Made by a program: the position numbers and the translations under genes
Part shown: positions 22,336 through 34,762 of the stretch, one piece after another
How the letters are laid out: every line of letters begins with the position of its first letter
Position numbering within the stretch: position 1 is the stretch's first letter
From: Lonicera japonica
Lineage: Eukaryota > Streptophyta > Magnoliopsida > Dipsacales > Caprifoliaceae
Direction: 5' to 3'
DNA length: 64,000 nt
Assembly: GCA_021464415.1 (NCBI GenBank)
Contig: CM038466.1
Span: 19,593,017-19,657,016 of the forward strand
Notes under the pieces: generated by a model
What the model was told of the DNA's origin: nothing
Database searches by the model: none
What the model saw: only the letters and a program-made list of their open reading frames with translations

Positions 22336-25300
22336 CACTAGAAGGAAGTTGGTAAATTAGTGGCAAACTTTTCAGTGGCAAAAAAAAATTAGAGTAACAT
22401 ATTGTGGCAACAAAGAATGGTTGCCACTTAACGAATTCAATAGTGGTAAGCTCCCAGAGTTGTCACTATAGCCTATGATTGGGTACTTCTAATGATAAAA
22501 ATAGTGTTGTCGCTATATATTTTTCCACTTTATATCTTAACAAGAAATATTTGACACAAATTTTTGTTTTATGCCACATATTTTAGTGACTATATTTCCC
22601 TTGTTGCCACTTTATCCTCTTATTAAGTGACAAGCACTTTCCTTGCCACCGAAATTAGGCAAATCAAATTTTAAGTGATAACTGAGTGCTGCCACACAAT
22701 ATAAAAGTTTGAGGGTCCCTATCCAAATAATCGAAACTTCGGGGGTAATAAATATATTAATATTTGTCGAAACCTAAATTTACGAATTCGTTGGGATGAA
22801 CTTTCCCCCACCCGCTCTGACTTCTCCTCCACAAGCAACTACCACAATTCCTGGTTCGGCACCATCATAGCCATGCCTCCAACACCATCGTTGCACACCA
22901 TCTCTACCACTAGCTATGGAAGATTCACCATACGCGTTCGTTCTCCTCAAATTTTCCTTCTCCGTCAATCTCTTTCATTGCATCAACATGACGATAACAT
23001 TAACAAGAACACGTACCATTAGGCATTTCTTCCATCCAAAATCAATTTATCTCTAACTCTCAGATCGTCTCAGTTTCAAATTGTGGCCAAAATTCCTTAG
23101 GTATAAATTATTAGGGCTTTCAAATTAGGTTCATTTATATGATTGTTTTATGCTAGAGCATCATGATGTTAATTCATGAATTTTGCTCATTTTGCTTCTC
23201 CCATTTCTTTCCTAGCTGCTCTACATGAATATTTGATTCATGTGTTAAACAAGCATGTTTAGCAAGTTCATTATAATTAATTAAGAGAGGTAAAGTTCAC
23301 TGCTAACTCTTTATGAATCTATGTAACTTGAGCCTATCAAGTGTGAATTAAGAACATGTTGTTTTGTAATACGTTGTGCTAGATTATGTCACTTTCAGAT
23401 TGTTTGTGCAATTGTCCTAAGATATACTCCCTTTTGTCACAAATTAAAAGTCAACTATCCTAAAAACCCACGTTAAGAGTCTTATTTCTAAGATCATTGT
23501 ACGTGATCTGTGGTTAGTTTCTGTGCATAAATTATATCACAAGACATACCATCAAATTTCCTTTTTACCCTTTTTAACCTTTATATATACACTTTCAGCA
23601 TTTACTTTCCATTAATGCAATTATAAAAATCCACTCTCACACTTTTTTCATTTTATGCGTTTCCAAGACATGGGAAGCTCTTAGAATAGAGAAGAAATGT
23701 GAAAGATGGAAAAGCTAAAATGTGCCAATTATTGGTACTGTCTTTCTTTGCTTTGTTGTACCGGCTAAAATTGTTTTTGTGCTATTGAATTAAATTCAAA
23801 CTACAATATTTGTACTCGGGTCTCTTTGATATACAATATTGCACATGCTCCAAATTACAAAATTTATTATGTACAACTTCTGCACTTGTTCTAGTACGTC
23901 AAGGAAACACTATTGTGAGTAGTATTAAGGTTCTTATAAAATGGTAAACCGTTCATTACAAAAAGAAAATTCGGATTAAATGAGCGAGGACACTTGATCT
24001 TGTTTTGTTACTTTAATCACTAATTATTTGATTCCTTATTTACTTAGTATGTTTCTATGGGTACGCTCGATTTCAAAGTCAATGGAGGACTTCGTTTAGA
24101 GCATTAAAGATAGCTCCTAGTAGGGTAAAAACTTGCCTTCTCTCTATTTTTAACCTTCATAAGTGTAAATTTTCAATTCTCTCTTTCAAAAATCTTTCTG
24201 CATTTTTGAAAATGTGTTAATTGAGTCATAGTCAGTTCTTATAATTAAAATTTCATGCTGTTATTTGCCCACATTGTATATTTTGAGGTTTCATTTTGTT
24301 TGTTTCTCTCTTTGAGAATTATCATTCATTTTGCTTTTCTTTCTTGCAAGGTTGTTCACCATATTTTTTAATATGATTGTATCCCAATTAAGCATTCAAT
24401 TAGTTGACACATGAGATTATATAATACCAATTTGAGTACTTTTCTTAGTGACTCAAAGCCTTAAACATTTTGTTATGTGCACTCCGAAGGAGTTTCCATA
24501 TGTAGATTGCATGGAATTTCATTTCATGAAAAGGAGTGAACATATAGATATGGATACAACATGTTGCTTATTATCCAAGTGTAATTTTTGTTAAAGATCA
24601 TATGGTTTTTATCTTCATATGTTGGCAATTGTAACACACTTGCACGTACCCATGTTCATATGCAATTGTAGTTTTTATCTTTTTTTTTGTTCATTTGATA
24701 TATCTATGCTTTAACATCTTTTTTATGGTATTATACATCTACATATCTCTGTATGCTTTTTGAGTTTTAAACTAATTTGTTTATAGTTGTTAGTTAGCTC
24801 CAATTTTGTGCCTAATAATTTTAGTATTTTGAGTCTTTTGATTGAGTTCTCAGTTACAATTTTTGAAGTGCATATATTGTACATTGCTCAATGAGTGAAC
24901 TGCTTAGAAGCTTAATTTTAAAAAATTGCATAAGGCATGGTAATTTTCAAATGTAGCATTTTTGTAGCCTTTTGTTTTTCTTGCAAGAACACTTTTACTC
25001 GTTGCGTGGATAATTTGAAGATGCACCTAGTTTTGAACTTTCTTTTTGTGCAGGTTTATATAATTTCCAAATACACCTTGCCTATGACAAGAACAAGAGC
25101 CTACAAGTCGGATAGGAAGTTAAACGGTTGAGTGCAAAAGCCATCAATTAGTAGAATTGGATGTATAGTTTTTTGTTAGTTCAAGCTTTTGTCTTAAAGA
25201 TTGAACAAGTTGTTTAATTTGTTTGGAAAAAAGAACTTTAGATGTAAGAGATTTGTATTTTAAAATAGAAGGATTTATTTTTTGGTAATTTCAGAATCGG

Positions 25301-25722
25301 TGGATTTTTGTATTTTATGTCTAAATATATAGTTTTTATCATGTTTATGTCTAGCAGGTGCAATTATTTGGAAAAACAAATTGATTACCGTTTGCTATTA
25401 TCACACGAAAGAATGGCAAGGCAGTGTTATCACTAAAGCTTAATGAAAGAGTTTCATATATAGTAGTGGCGAGATACAAATATTGTCACTAACATCCACC
25501 TATAGTGGCAATATGAGCACAATAATGACAACACATTAGTGGCAAGGCAATTGTCACTAAATATGAATCTCATAATGGTAACTTACATGTTGCCACTACT
25601 GCTTTTATAACTAATGAGCAGCAAGAATTATTTAATGCCATTATTGACCTATAGTGATGAATCTATGTGACAATCTTGCGGCAACAAAAATATTGTCACT
25701 ATATATATATATATATTTAGTG
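22336..25722. mobile_element. CACTA-like non-autonomous element, about 3.4 kb
   Basis: CACTA at 22336-22340 and TAGTG at 25718-25722 bound two regions (22350-22680 and 25430-25722) filled with short motifs such as AGTGGCAA, TTGCCAC and TTGTCACTA in both orientations, the usual subterminal repeats of CACTA elements. The presumed 3-bp duplications do not match (CTT versus ATC), so the exact ends are uncertain. The interior is A/T-rich; small open frames (for example 22968-22780 on the minus strand and 24937-25131 on the plus strand) are not recognisable and no transposase domain was seen. Confidence 0.5.
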
Positions 25723-26044
25723 ATCTGTGTCCTTAATTTATTCAATCATTTTCCTTCTTGTTGCTGGATATCTCGTTCCTACACATATTCTTTTTGTTTC
25801 CGGGGCCTCTAGTGAGTTATAGACAGAGATTGAAAATGTCAGATCTTTGATGATTCCATCATATATCTATAATAAAGATTGAATTCTCCAGCAAAACCAC
25901 TCGTATTGGGTAATGCAAGGAAGTTGGCAAGCCTAATTTCTTATAGTACAATCACCCTAGCAATACCGTACAATCACTTTACATATGGCTCAATACAAAT
26001 ATTAGTGTTAATTACAATGAAAAAAATAGTGATATTTACCATTA
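25723..26044. other. Short spacer between two CACTA-type elements
   Basis: No feature recognised in these 320 bases. Confidence 0.4.
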
Positions 26045-26071
26045 TATCACTACACCAAAACAGGAAATTAG

Positions 26072-27806
26072 TGTTGACCTAAAGGTCTTAATCTTATTTT
26101 GAAAATAACAATAATTTAATCATGTGTAATTTAACTTGTTTCTTGATATAAGTTTATAGTTCATTTATATGAAATATCAAGAATAGCATGATTGTTCAAA
26201 GGAAACTTGACAAGGATCATTCAATCATTATTCGATCAAGTCAACGAAGCATTGGACTAGCAAGAAGATCAATTTCATCACTCACATGCTATCAATGCAA
26301 ATCTATGAAGATCAAGATCAAGGATCATATGGAAAAGCTTCAAGAGAAGAATCAAGTTGAAGAAACTATTCAAAGCATTCAAAGACTCACATATTCGGTA
26401 ATTGAGTGCATGCTTAGGATTGATGTAAAGTTTCTTCATTGATTGATTATATAGCTCATACTTATTGAAATATCATTCTTAGATTGATCAAAATCAGTTT
26501 GAATCGAAAATCATTTCAAAACATCATTTTGGCAAAAATCGGTTTTGAAATATATTCATATTAAATATTAAATGATCATATTTTTAGCTCTCATGTAAAT
26601 AGGTGTCTTACGATAATATATTTAACCTATCCCAAGCATCAAAATTGATTTTGGAACTTAATTGCAAAAATGTTTATTTTTCCCTTTCTAGACTCGCTCC
26701 GTTTTTGCGCAGTTTTGATCTAACGGTTTGTTGGAGGCCTTCCCGGACTCCGATCATTATGAAATTTTGACAGAGGTTAGATAACACATTATTGTACTTA
26801 CATACAAAATTTCATCAAGTTCCAACGGCTGGATCATGAGATATGATCAAAACAAATCGGGAAAATTTTGCTGTCTGCAGCAATCTTCTAAACAGACCAG
26901 CAGAGGGCATCAGTCGACTGATGGGCTTTGCTCAGTCGACTGATGGTCACTCAGTCGACTAAGGAGCCTTGCTCAGTCGACTGATGACCTGAATATAGCC
27001 GTTGGATTTCTATTTTTTTACTATTTTTGGTACAAAACTTCCACCAAACCTCTCAAACGGCTATATCACTTTTGGGACTATAAATATGACTTCCAAGACT
27101 CATTTTACATAACTTGAATCACTCTTATACTCTCTACTTCATCTATCTTCATTATTCAAAGATTCAAGAAATTGTTTTTGATCAATCATCTTTTATTTGA
27201 GCTATATCATATTGATCATTCAAGATAACTCTAGTGTGAGCTTAAATTGTATTCTACAAACACTTTAGAGAGTTATTGTAAATTGGTGTGAATCACCAAA
27301 CTTTTATATTTCATTGTGAGAGGTAAATCTCATAGGAAAAACAAGAAGGAAAATTCTTGTTTAGTTTTTGTGAAAGGTAAATTTCACAAGGTTAGCAAGA
27401 GAGAGATTCTTGTGAGAATATTGTGGTCAAGCAATATTTGTAAAGAGTGTAGTGAGACAACAACACTTGTAGTGGTTTGATCTTCACCCGGAAGGAGATT
27501 GGAATTAGTGGAAATTCTCGGGGAACTAACCGAGCGCGGATTATGGTTTGGTAAACCAAAACCGTGTGGACAAAACGTCTTGGACTTCAAATCGGTTCAA
27601 TCTTTCTAACTCAATCTCATTATTTACTTGCTACATTATTGTTTGCTTGAGATTGTTTATTTGCTTGATTGCTTATTTGATTGCATTCCTTGATAATTTG
27701 TTTTGTAAATTTATTTTACTTAAACGTTGTTAGAAAAGTTTTTAAATTCCGCATTAAACTTTTTAAACCCTATTCACCCCCCTCTAGGGTTGAAATCCGA
27801 CCAACA
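26072..27806 (+). mobile_element. Solo LTR (Ty1/copia-like) nested in the CACTA element, TSD ATTAG
   Basis: Starts TGTTGACC and ends CCGACCAACA, with an exact 5-bp duplication ATTAG at 26067-26071 and 27807-27811. The 3' end (ACCCCCCTCTAGGGTTGAA, then CAACA) is typical of copia LTRs. A TATA box CTATAAATAT lies at 27078-27087, supporting plus orientation. 1735 bp, no internal domains. Removing it with one ATTAG restores a continuous CACTA left end. Confidence 0.93.
26908..26983. repeat. Four CAGTCGACTG palindromes upstream of the LTR TATA box
   Basis: CATCAGTCGACTGATG (26908-26923) is a perfect 16-bp palindrome. The core AGTCGACT recurs at 26933-26942, 26952-26960 and 26974-26983, spaced 22, 19 and 22 bp. 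The array ends about 95 bp upstream of the TATA box at 27078. Confidence 0.88.
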
Positions 27807-28129
27807 ATTAGTAACGGGTATTTTTTTGGATTAGTAACGCACTAAGTCCGTTACTAGCCCGCAACGAGGAAATACTGTTACAGACTTAAAAATGCCCGTT
27901 ACTGAATCTATTTAATAAATTCTCCTTGTATATTTAGTCTAGTAACATAAATTAAAATACACAGTAATACTAGAAAACCGTTGTTGAGTGTTTAATATTA
28001 TTATTTAAAATTAAATAATTATTTATCTTTATTAATAAATCCCATAAAATTAAACTTTCCCCAAAATTTTCATTCCAATTTCGTTCCCTCTTCGATCTTA
28101 GACCCGCTCTCTCTCTTTTCCTTCCCTTT

Positions 28130-28325
28130 TTTCAGACCACGCCACCATCTCCAACACAACACAATACCACGCCATCATCTCCACCACACCACGCCATCAT
28201 CTTCAACACAACACCACACCACTGTCTCCAACTAACACAACCCCGATCCACCATCTCTAGCACGCCATTGCTCCATCTCCACCACGCCACCGTCTCTGCT
28301 ACTGTGACGTATGTCTTTTTCCCCC
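28130..28325 (+). repeat. CCA-rich degenerate tandem repeat
   Basis: CACGCCATCATCTCCACCACACC-like units recur with variation. It lies just inside the CACTA left subterminal repeats and could be the leader or first exon of the element's transcript. No confident reading frame. Confidence 0.45.
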
Positions 28326-29217
28326 TTTTTTTACTTTGCCCTAATTTCCTCCATCTCCATCTGTTTTTATGCTTCATTTATATGCCAAGAAACTCAGTTT
28401 TTCCTTGTGATATCTTGATTTGATTTGCATATTGAAGCAGATATGTTGATTTGTATGGAATACGTGTGAACATGTCCGCGGTTAGAGCTAATTCTCTCTT
28501 CATGTACGTCATATTGCCTAGAAAACTATGAAAAAGCAAAAATAATAAAAATAATAGGTGTGATAGCCATTTTTTGTGGCTATCTGTTTTCCTAGTGAGG
28601 TGAGAACTGAAGTTGCATATTCATTGTTGAGATTTAGTGATTATATCTCAAATTCTCCTCTGTTTATGAGTAGCGAAATGTTGATTTAGATTATGAATTA
28701 GGAACATATTCGTTTATCTTCCATACTCTTTGCCCTACATGGCATGGTGTATGTAATCATTTATCTCTCGTACTTGTTGTCCCACATGGCATGTGGGATT
28801 ATGTGGTGGGCTAGGGTTATTTTCTGATCCATATTGTATTTATTTCTTTTAAACACCACTCTATTGAGCTACCTAAAGTGTTGGTTTTCTCCATTGTAAT
28901 TGATATCCAGTTTAATTTTTTAAGGAATTATGCCTTGTTGTTAAGGAGTACTTTTTGTTGTCTACCATGTTGTTGCTTATTACTCCAGATTAAAGTGGCA
29001 TACTCATTTTTCTGTTGTCGTTTTTCAGATTTGGAATGCACCTTGTTATTAATTTAGTGGCGTTTGATTTACTGTTGTTCTGTGCAGCACATTTGCATTT
29101 GTCACTAGTATAACGACTCCTTGTACTACATCAAACAAGAAATCGAAAATAAATAAATATAATGGCTATTGATGTTATATTGCATTATATGCTGTACATA
29201 ATATATTAATTGATATT

Positions 29218-32060
29218 GGTTGATGGTATTGGGTTGTATATGTGGAAAAAGTAGTTAGAAAATATGAAATTGTATGTGTTCTGGCAGATTCGTGTTGCTG
29301 CACAAAAAATGCGATAAATAATTGTAGAAAACTCTGTTTGATGCACCGTAAAGTGCGTTAGAAAGTAGACACATAGACCTTTTTGGAAATGTATGGTAGA
29401 AATTCTAGTTGTATGCCAATTAATACAGTTTTTTCATTAAAGTTGGTACATGTTCAGGATGAAGTTTCTGGACAGCATACACTGTTTTGGTCGTAATTCT
29501 TAGAATATTTAGAATTTTCTGTCGAAACCACTTCCAAAAGAAAGTAGACTTCCATATCTTTCTATGCATGGGTAATGAGTTTAATTTGGATCTCATATGG
29601 TGAACTTACGCGTCTTTAAATGTTGGCCTTAATTTCTGAAAATTATGAAGTAATGTGAAATAGTTATGAAATGTCCCCAGCTTTCTCATGTATAAATATA
29701 TATTACTAAATACTAATGATACGGTAACCCATTACTTCTAATTAATAGAGAGTGTGCCAACTTGGGCTATAAATCTCCAACAAGCTCTCTTTTTATATTA
29801 ATAGAGAGTATTCTTTGAATTAAAGAATCTTATTATTTTATTGTTTTACTATTTGCTGATACTATATCATATATGTTTGTGCAATAAGGCATTTAATTCT
29901 CTTTACCACCTTCCCTTAAATTGAACTTGGTCTATTAGATGATGAGCAACAATGAAGGCCATAGTTTTCATTCCTATTGCTTAAATCCAGTATAAATAGA
30001 CCAAAAATTGCGAGACATTGACTTTATTTTCTATGTACATGTGCACAAATATATAAATTCCCCATTTTGTCATGTTAATCTCTAATGTTGTTTTAATGGG
30101 CCACTTTAATTTTTATGATAGGAGTGCTAATAACAGTAGCCATCATTTTGCTCTAGTATCCCATTTGGAGACTTTCACGAATTCAAAGAAGTATGTCAAG
30201 TTTGGAAAATCACTAAGCGAGCCACCGGCTTCAAGATTAAGAAGCAGGTAGCTATCCCTCCCCTTCCATTTCCCCCTTTATCTTTCATTATAGATTGTGA
30301 TTGTATAATTTAGGAAATCCTTTTGATTTTGGTTGATGGTATTGGGTTGTATATGTGGAAAAAGTAGTTAGAAAATATGAAATTGTATGTGTTCTGGCAG
30401 ATTCGTGTTGCTGCACAAAAATTACGATAAATAATTATAGAAAACTCTGTTTGATGCACCGTAAAGTGCGTTAGAAAGTAGACACGTAGACCTTTTTGGA
30501 AATGTATGGTAGAAATTCTAGTTGTATGCCAATTAATACAATTTTTTCATTAAAGTTGGTACATGTTCAGGATGAAGTTTCTGTACAGCATACACTGTTT
30601 TGGTCGTAATTCTTAGAATACTTAGAATTTTCTGTCGAAACCACTTCCAAATGAAAGTAGATTTCCATATCTTTCTATGAATGGGTCATGAGTTTAATTT
30701 GGATCTCATATGGTGAACTTACGCGTCTTTAAATGTTGGCCTTAATGCTGAAAATTATGAAGTAATGTGAAATAGTTATGAAATGTCCCCAGCTTTCTCA
30801 TGTATAAATATATATTACTAAATACTAATGATACAGAACCCATTACTTCTAATTAATAGAGAGTGTGCCAACTTGGGCTATAAATCTCAAACAAGCTCTC
30901 TTTTTATATTAATAGAGAGTATTTTTTGAATTAAAGAATCTTATTATTTTATTGTTTTAATATTTGCTGATACTATATCATATATATTTGCGCAATAAGG
31001 CATTTAATTCTCTTTACCACCTTCCCTTAAATTGAACTTGGTCTATCAGATGATGAGCAACAATGAAAGCCATAGTTTTCATTCCTATTGCTTAAATCCA
31101 GTATAAATAGACCAAAAATTGCGAGACATTGACTTTATTTTCTATGTACATGTGCACAAATATATAAATTCCCCGTTTTGTCATGTTAATCTCTAATGTT
31201 GTTCTAATGGGCCACTTTAATTTTTATGATAGGAGTGCTAATGACAGTAGCCATCATTTTGCTCTAGTATCCCATTTGGAGACTTTCACGAATTCAAAGA
31301 AGTATGTCAAGTTTCGAAAATCACTAAGCGAGCCACCGGCTTCAAGATTAAGAAGCAGGTAACTATCCCTCCCATTCCATTTCCCCCTTTATCTTTCATT
31401 ATAGATTGTGATTGTATAATTTAGGACATCCTTTTGATTTTGGTTGATGGTATTGGGTTGTATATGTGGAAAAAGTAGTTAGAAAATATGAAATTGTATG
31501 TGTTCTGGCAGATTCATGGTGCTGCACAAAAATTACGATAAATAATTGTAGAAAACTCTGTTTGATGCACTGTAAAGTGCGTTAGAAAGTAGACACGTAG
31601 ACCTTTTTGGAAATGTATGGTAGAAATTCTAGTTGTATGCCAATTAATACATTTTTTTCATTAAAGTTGGTATATGTTCAGGATGAAGTTTCTGGACAGC
31701 ATACATTGTTTTGGTCGTAATTCTTAGAATATTTAGAATTTTCTGTCGAAACCACTTCCAAATGAAAGTAGACTTCCATATCTTTCTATGCATGGGTCAT
31801 GAGTTTAATTTGGATCTCATATGGTGAACTTACGCGTCTTTAAATGTTGGCCTTAATTTCTGAAAATTATGAAGTAATGTGAAATAGTTATGAAATGTCC
31901 CCAGCTTTCTCTTGTGTATATATATATATTACTAAATACTAATGATACGAAACCCATAACTTCTAATTAATAGAGAGTGTGCCAACTTGGGCTATAAATC
32001 TCCAACAAGCTCTTTTTGTATATTAATAGAGTGTATTTTTTGAATTAAATTATCTTATTT
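29218..32060 (+). repeat. 1.11-kb tandem repeat, 2.6 copies
   Basis: The block GGTTGATGGTATTGGGTTG starts at 29218, 30331 and 31442 (periods 1113 and 1111). Copies 1 and 2 are complete and copy 3 stops near 32060 after about 620 bp. Copies differ at only scattered bases, so the amplification is much younger than the broken gene next to it. Each full unit contains an exon-like piece near its end (30122-30247 and 31233-31358). Confidence 0.92.
30122..30247 (+). other. Exon-like open segment, duplicated at 31233-31358
   Basis: Bounded by a pyrimidine-poor AG acceptor (TTTTATGATAG) and AGCAG|GTAGCT donor. One frame is open throughout, reading SANNSSHHFALVSHLETF, KKYVKF and SLSEPPASRLRSR. The copy in the next repeat unit reads the same except Asn to Asp and Gly to Arg. 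It is upstream of the tnpA-like exons on the same strand, so it may be an early exon of that gene. Function unknown. Confidence 0.4.
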
Positions 32061-32109
32061 GAAAATATGTTGCAACAAACTTTCTTTTTATATTAGAGCG
32101 GAAGAAGGA

Positions 32110-32450
32110 TCTCTACTCATTGCATATATATGTGCTGGAACTGCTAAAAGTGATTTAGTTATTGGGAAATTGTGTATATATGTGCTTGAATTGTTGAAAG
32201 TCGACTAGAATTTGCTTAAATCTTGTGTATATGTGCCGAAAATGCTGAAACTAAACTAGACAATGCTGAAACTATGTACGTATGTGTTGGAATTGCTGAA
32301 ACTAAATTAGAATATGTTGAAGTTTTATATATATATATATATGCTGGAAAAACTGAAATTGGAGTGGAAAATTATGTATATATTTGTTAGAAATGCTGAG
32401 ACTAAACTAGAAAATATTGAAACTATGTATACATGTGCTAGACTAAACTA
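32110..32450 (+). repeat. Degenerate minisatellite (GTGCTGGAA...GCTGAAACTA unit)
   Basis: Imperfect units of about 60-70 bp share TATGTGCTGGAATTGCTGAA and AAACTAGAAAATGCTGAAAC-like blocks. It is non-coding and lies between the 1.1-kb repeat and the tnpA-like exons. Confidence 0.6.
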
Positions 32451-32654
32451 TGAAATTAGTTTATTTGTTTGATTGTACACACCCATCAATTGCTTAAGTA
32501 TATCACGCATAAGTATTTTATGCGACTTTATTCATGCACACTCCCTCTAAAAAAGGAAGAGAGAAAACATACAACCTTCGTCGTTATTAAATGTATTGTA
32601 TGATATTGCAGAATGTCTAAAGTAAATTCTAGGAAATGGAGTAACTGAGTTGGA

Positions 32655-34075
32655 GATTATGTATGGTCTTGTATACCAGTGAAGTACTCGAATTTTAGAC
32701 AAGTGCCTCAAAACTTTAAAGATGATGTTTGGCGTAACTTAATGGTAATCATTATCCTTTTAGTAGTTTAAGTATACTAAGTTTTATGTTATAATTTAAT
32801 CAAAACTTTTATTATTACAGAATGAATTTGAACTTCCAATTCCCGAGGAGGTGGCTCGTCCTCAGTTGGAGAAATGATGGTCCCATAAATTTAGGACATA
32901 TAAATTCACATTACATAAAGGTTTGCAAATTGAGATAGAGGAAGCTCCAAGAGGAATTTATCCAAATCATTGGAAAGAATTTACAGAAAATGAAAGCAAG
33001 CCCAAAAATGATAGAACAAAAGAAAAAAAATGCTGAAAATTGAGGGAAACTGGAGTATTCTCATTGTTTCGGACGTTATTCTTACGCGGCGAAAACACAC
33101 ATGATGGTATTTTTCTATGGTTATGTTAAATTTCATACTTTGTCATTATTGGTTCTTATGAAATTTATAATTGTAGGAAGAAGCCCAGCCTAAAAATCCA
33201 ATTGATCGAGTTGACGCATGGTTGGCGGGTCATCAAAAAGAAGATGGGACCGTGTTACCTAGTGCTAAGCCATTATATGTAAGCATTACTCAATATTCTT
33301 TTAACTTTTAATTACAAAAATACCTATTAACCCTTGTATTTATTCATAGGATCAAGTAAAAGAAATTAAGACTAAAGGAAAAAGTGGAGAGGATGGCTCT
33401 AGTAGCACAATTGAAAATAATGGGTTGACCCAAGTTTTTGGAAAGGACATTAATGGACGACTTTGTGGGGTTGGATCTCACATCTCGAAGAAGCAAATGG
33501 TGATTGTAGAGATTGAAAATGCAAAGGGAGTGGCAAAGAATAAGGAAAAAATAAAAGATGATGCCTTTAAGGATGAAGTGATGGCGTCCGTGCAATCACA
33601 AATGCAAACGATTAATGCAGATTTTAAGAGTGATCTCATGCTGTCAATGCAAAATTTACTTCAATCTTTCATGAATGATGCAAAGGAAAGTTCTCCACCA
33701 GTGGTGGTGACTCCTAGAAGCGACTTAGGCTCAAATTCAGTCCATCGCCCACCTAATATAATTCAAAACTTGGATAACATTTTTGTTGGTGCATTTCGCC
33801 CCTTGTTGAGTCCGAATCCTTCTGACAAACCTTCGGTTATCTTACTTGATAAATACTATAAAGAATTGGCTGTCGGGCATGTCGTGACAGATGCATCGGC
33901 TAGGATATGTCACGGAAAAGAGGTTAGTTCTTGTGAAAAGAAGGTTTGGGTAGAGGAGGTAATTGAGCCCGACGCACTTTTGTGGAATGCTCCTCAAGAT
34001 GGTCATCACACTTTGTCCGCTTACGTTTCCGGGGGCTATTTAGTTTGGTTGGACAGTTTATTAAAGTATGTTTAG
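32655..34075 (+). pseudogene. tnpA-like (Transposase_24-type) gene of the CACTA element
   Basis: Four exons can be traced with GT-AG junctions: to 32744, 32821-33106, 33177-33278 and 33350-34075. Readable parts: VWSCIPVKYSNFRQVPQNF, KFRTYKFTLHKG, then (shifted frame) GRYSYAAKTHMM, DAWLAGHQKEDGTVLPSAK, LTQVFGKDINGRLCGVGSH and a long C-terminal region with a predicted helix (residues SVQSQMQTINADF...). This is the plant En/Spm accessory protein family, whose members bind the subterminal repeats. It is broken by a TGA at 32875-32877 and a stop plus frameshift near 33030; the last exon is open for 216 residues. Part of the amino end may lie in the tandem-repeat region. Confidence 0.75.
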
Positions 34076-34762
34076 TGTGGATTTTTTGAAAAGTGTGTTT
34101 AGTTTTACTTGGTGGTACTTTTATGTTATTTATATATTTCAACATTAAGTTTGTGCTTGGATATTTTGGTACTTAGTATTTGCTCTTGATGTATTGGACT
34201 TTATATGTATGCTTGGATATTTTGGTATTTAGTATTTTTACATTTTAATGGTTTATATAATGTGATTTGATTTTAGAGTGTATGGTTTGTGATTGTTTGA
34301 GATTGCGTACATTTTAATACATAGTAGTTAGTTTTATAACTGATTTTAGGTACATGGTTAGGATTTGGGATGAAAATATATATATATATATATTTAAAAT
34401 TTATGTTAATAGTAACGGTAAAAAATTGTTACTAGTATTAGTAACGGTTACCATTGTTGTTGTGTTATTGGTGTTAATAACACTTAAAAAGCGTTACAAT
34501 CATAAATTTAAATAAAAATTTAATGAAAATAGTAATAGTCTTTTTATTGTAGTAATGGGTAAAAACGTGACTAAAATAAAGTCTGTAACGGTTTTTATCC
34601 ATTACAGAAGTAATTATAGTAACGGGTAATCTATAATTTCAGTAACGCTTATTAACCGTTACTAGTCTAACTGCCACGCCTAAATAGTAACGGATTTTTT
34701 ATGTTACTGAAATTTTTAGTAACACAGAAACCATGTTACAAAACACCTGTTTTGGTGTAGTG

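Larger units (their letters stand above)
26048..34762 (+). mobile_element. CACTA (CMC/En-Spm) transposon, 8.7 kb, with nested LTR
   Basis: Terminal inverted repeats CACTACACCAAAACAGG (26048-26064) and CCTGTTTTGGTGTAGTG (34746-34762) are exact complements. Subterminal regions (27812-27980 after the nested LTR, and 34410-34740) carry many GTTACTA/TAGTAACGG motifs in both orientations. The 3-bp flanks are TAT and CAT (2 of 3 match). Inside are a nested solo LTR (26072-27806), a CCA-rich leader-like tract (28130-28320), a 1.1-kb tandem repeat (29218-32060), a minisatellite (32110-32450) and a broken tnpA-like gene (32655-34075). No DDE transposase (tnpD) was seen, so mobility would need one in trans. 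Confidence 0.92.

Noticed and set aside
24937..25131. 64-residue open frame inside the 22.3-25.7 kb CACTA-like element
   Set aside because: Possible exon after a TTGTGCAG acceptor but no recognisable family; not enough to call a gene.
22336..25722. Treating this and the 26048-34762 CACTA as one element
   Set aside because: Subterminal motifs differ (AGTGGCAA versus GTTACTA), each has its own CACTA and TAGTG ends, and they are separated by about 325 bp.
26908..26983. Short palindromes at regular spacing resembling a CRISPR array
   Set aside because: The spacers are similar to each other and too short, the host is a plant nuclear genome, and the sites lie within an LTR promoter.
33924..34145. 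Minus-strand open frame opposite the tnpA-like last exon
   Set aside because: Shadow of the coding frame at 33350-34075, with no family motif.
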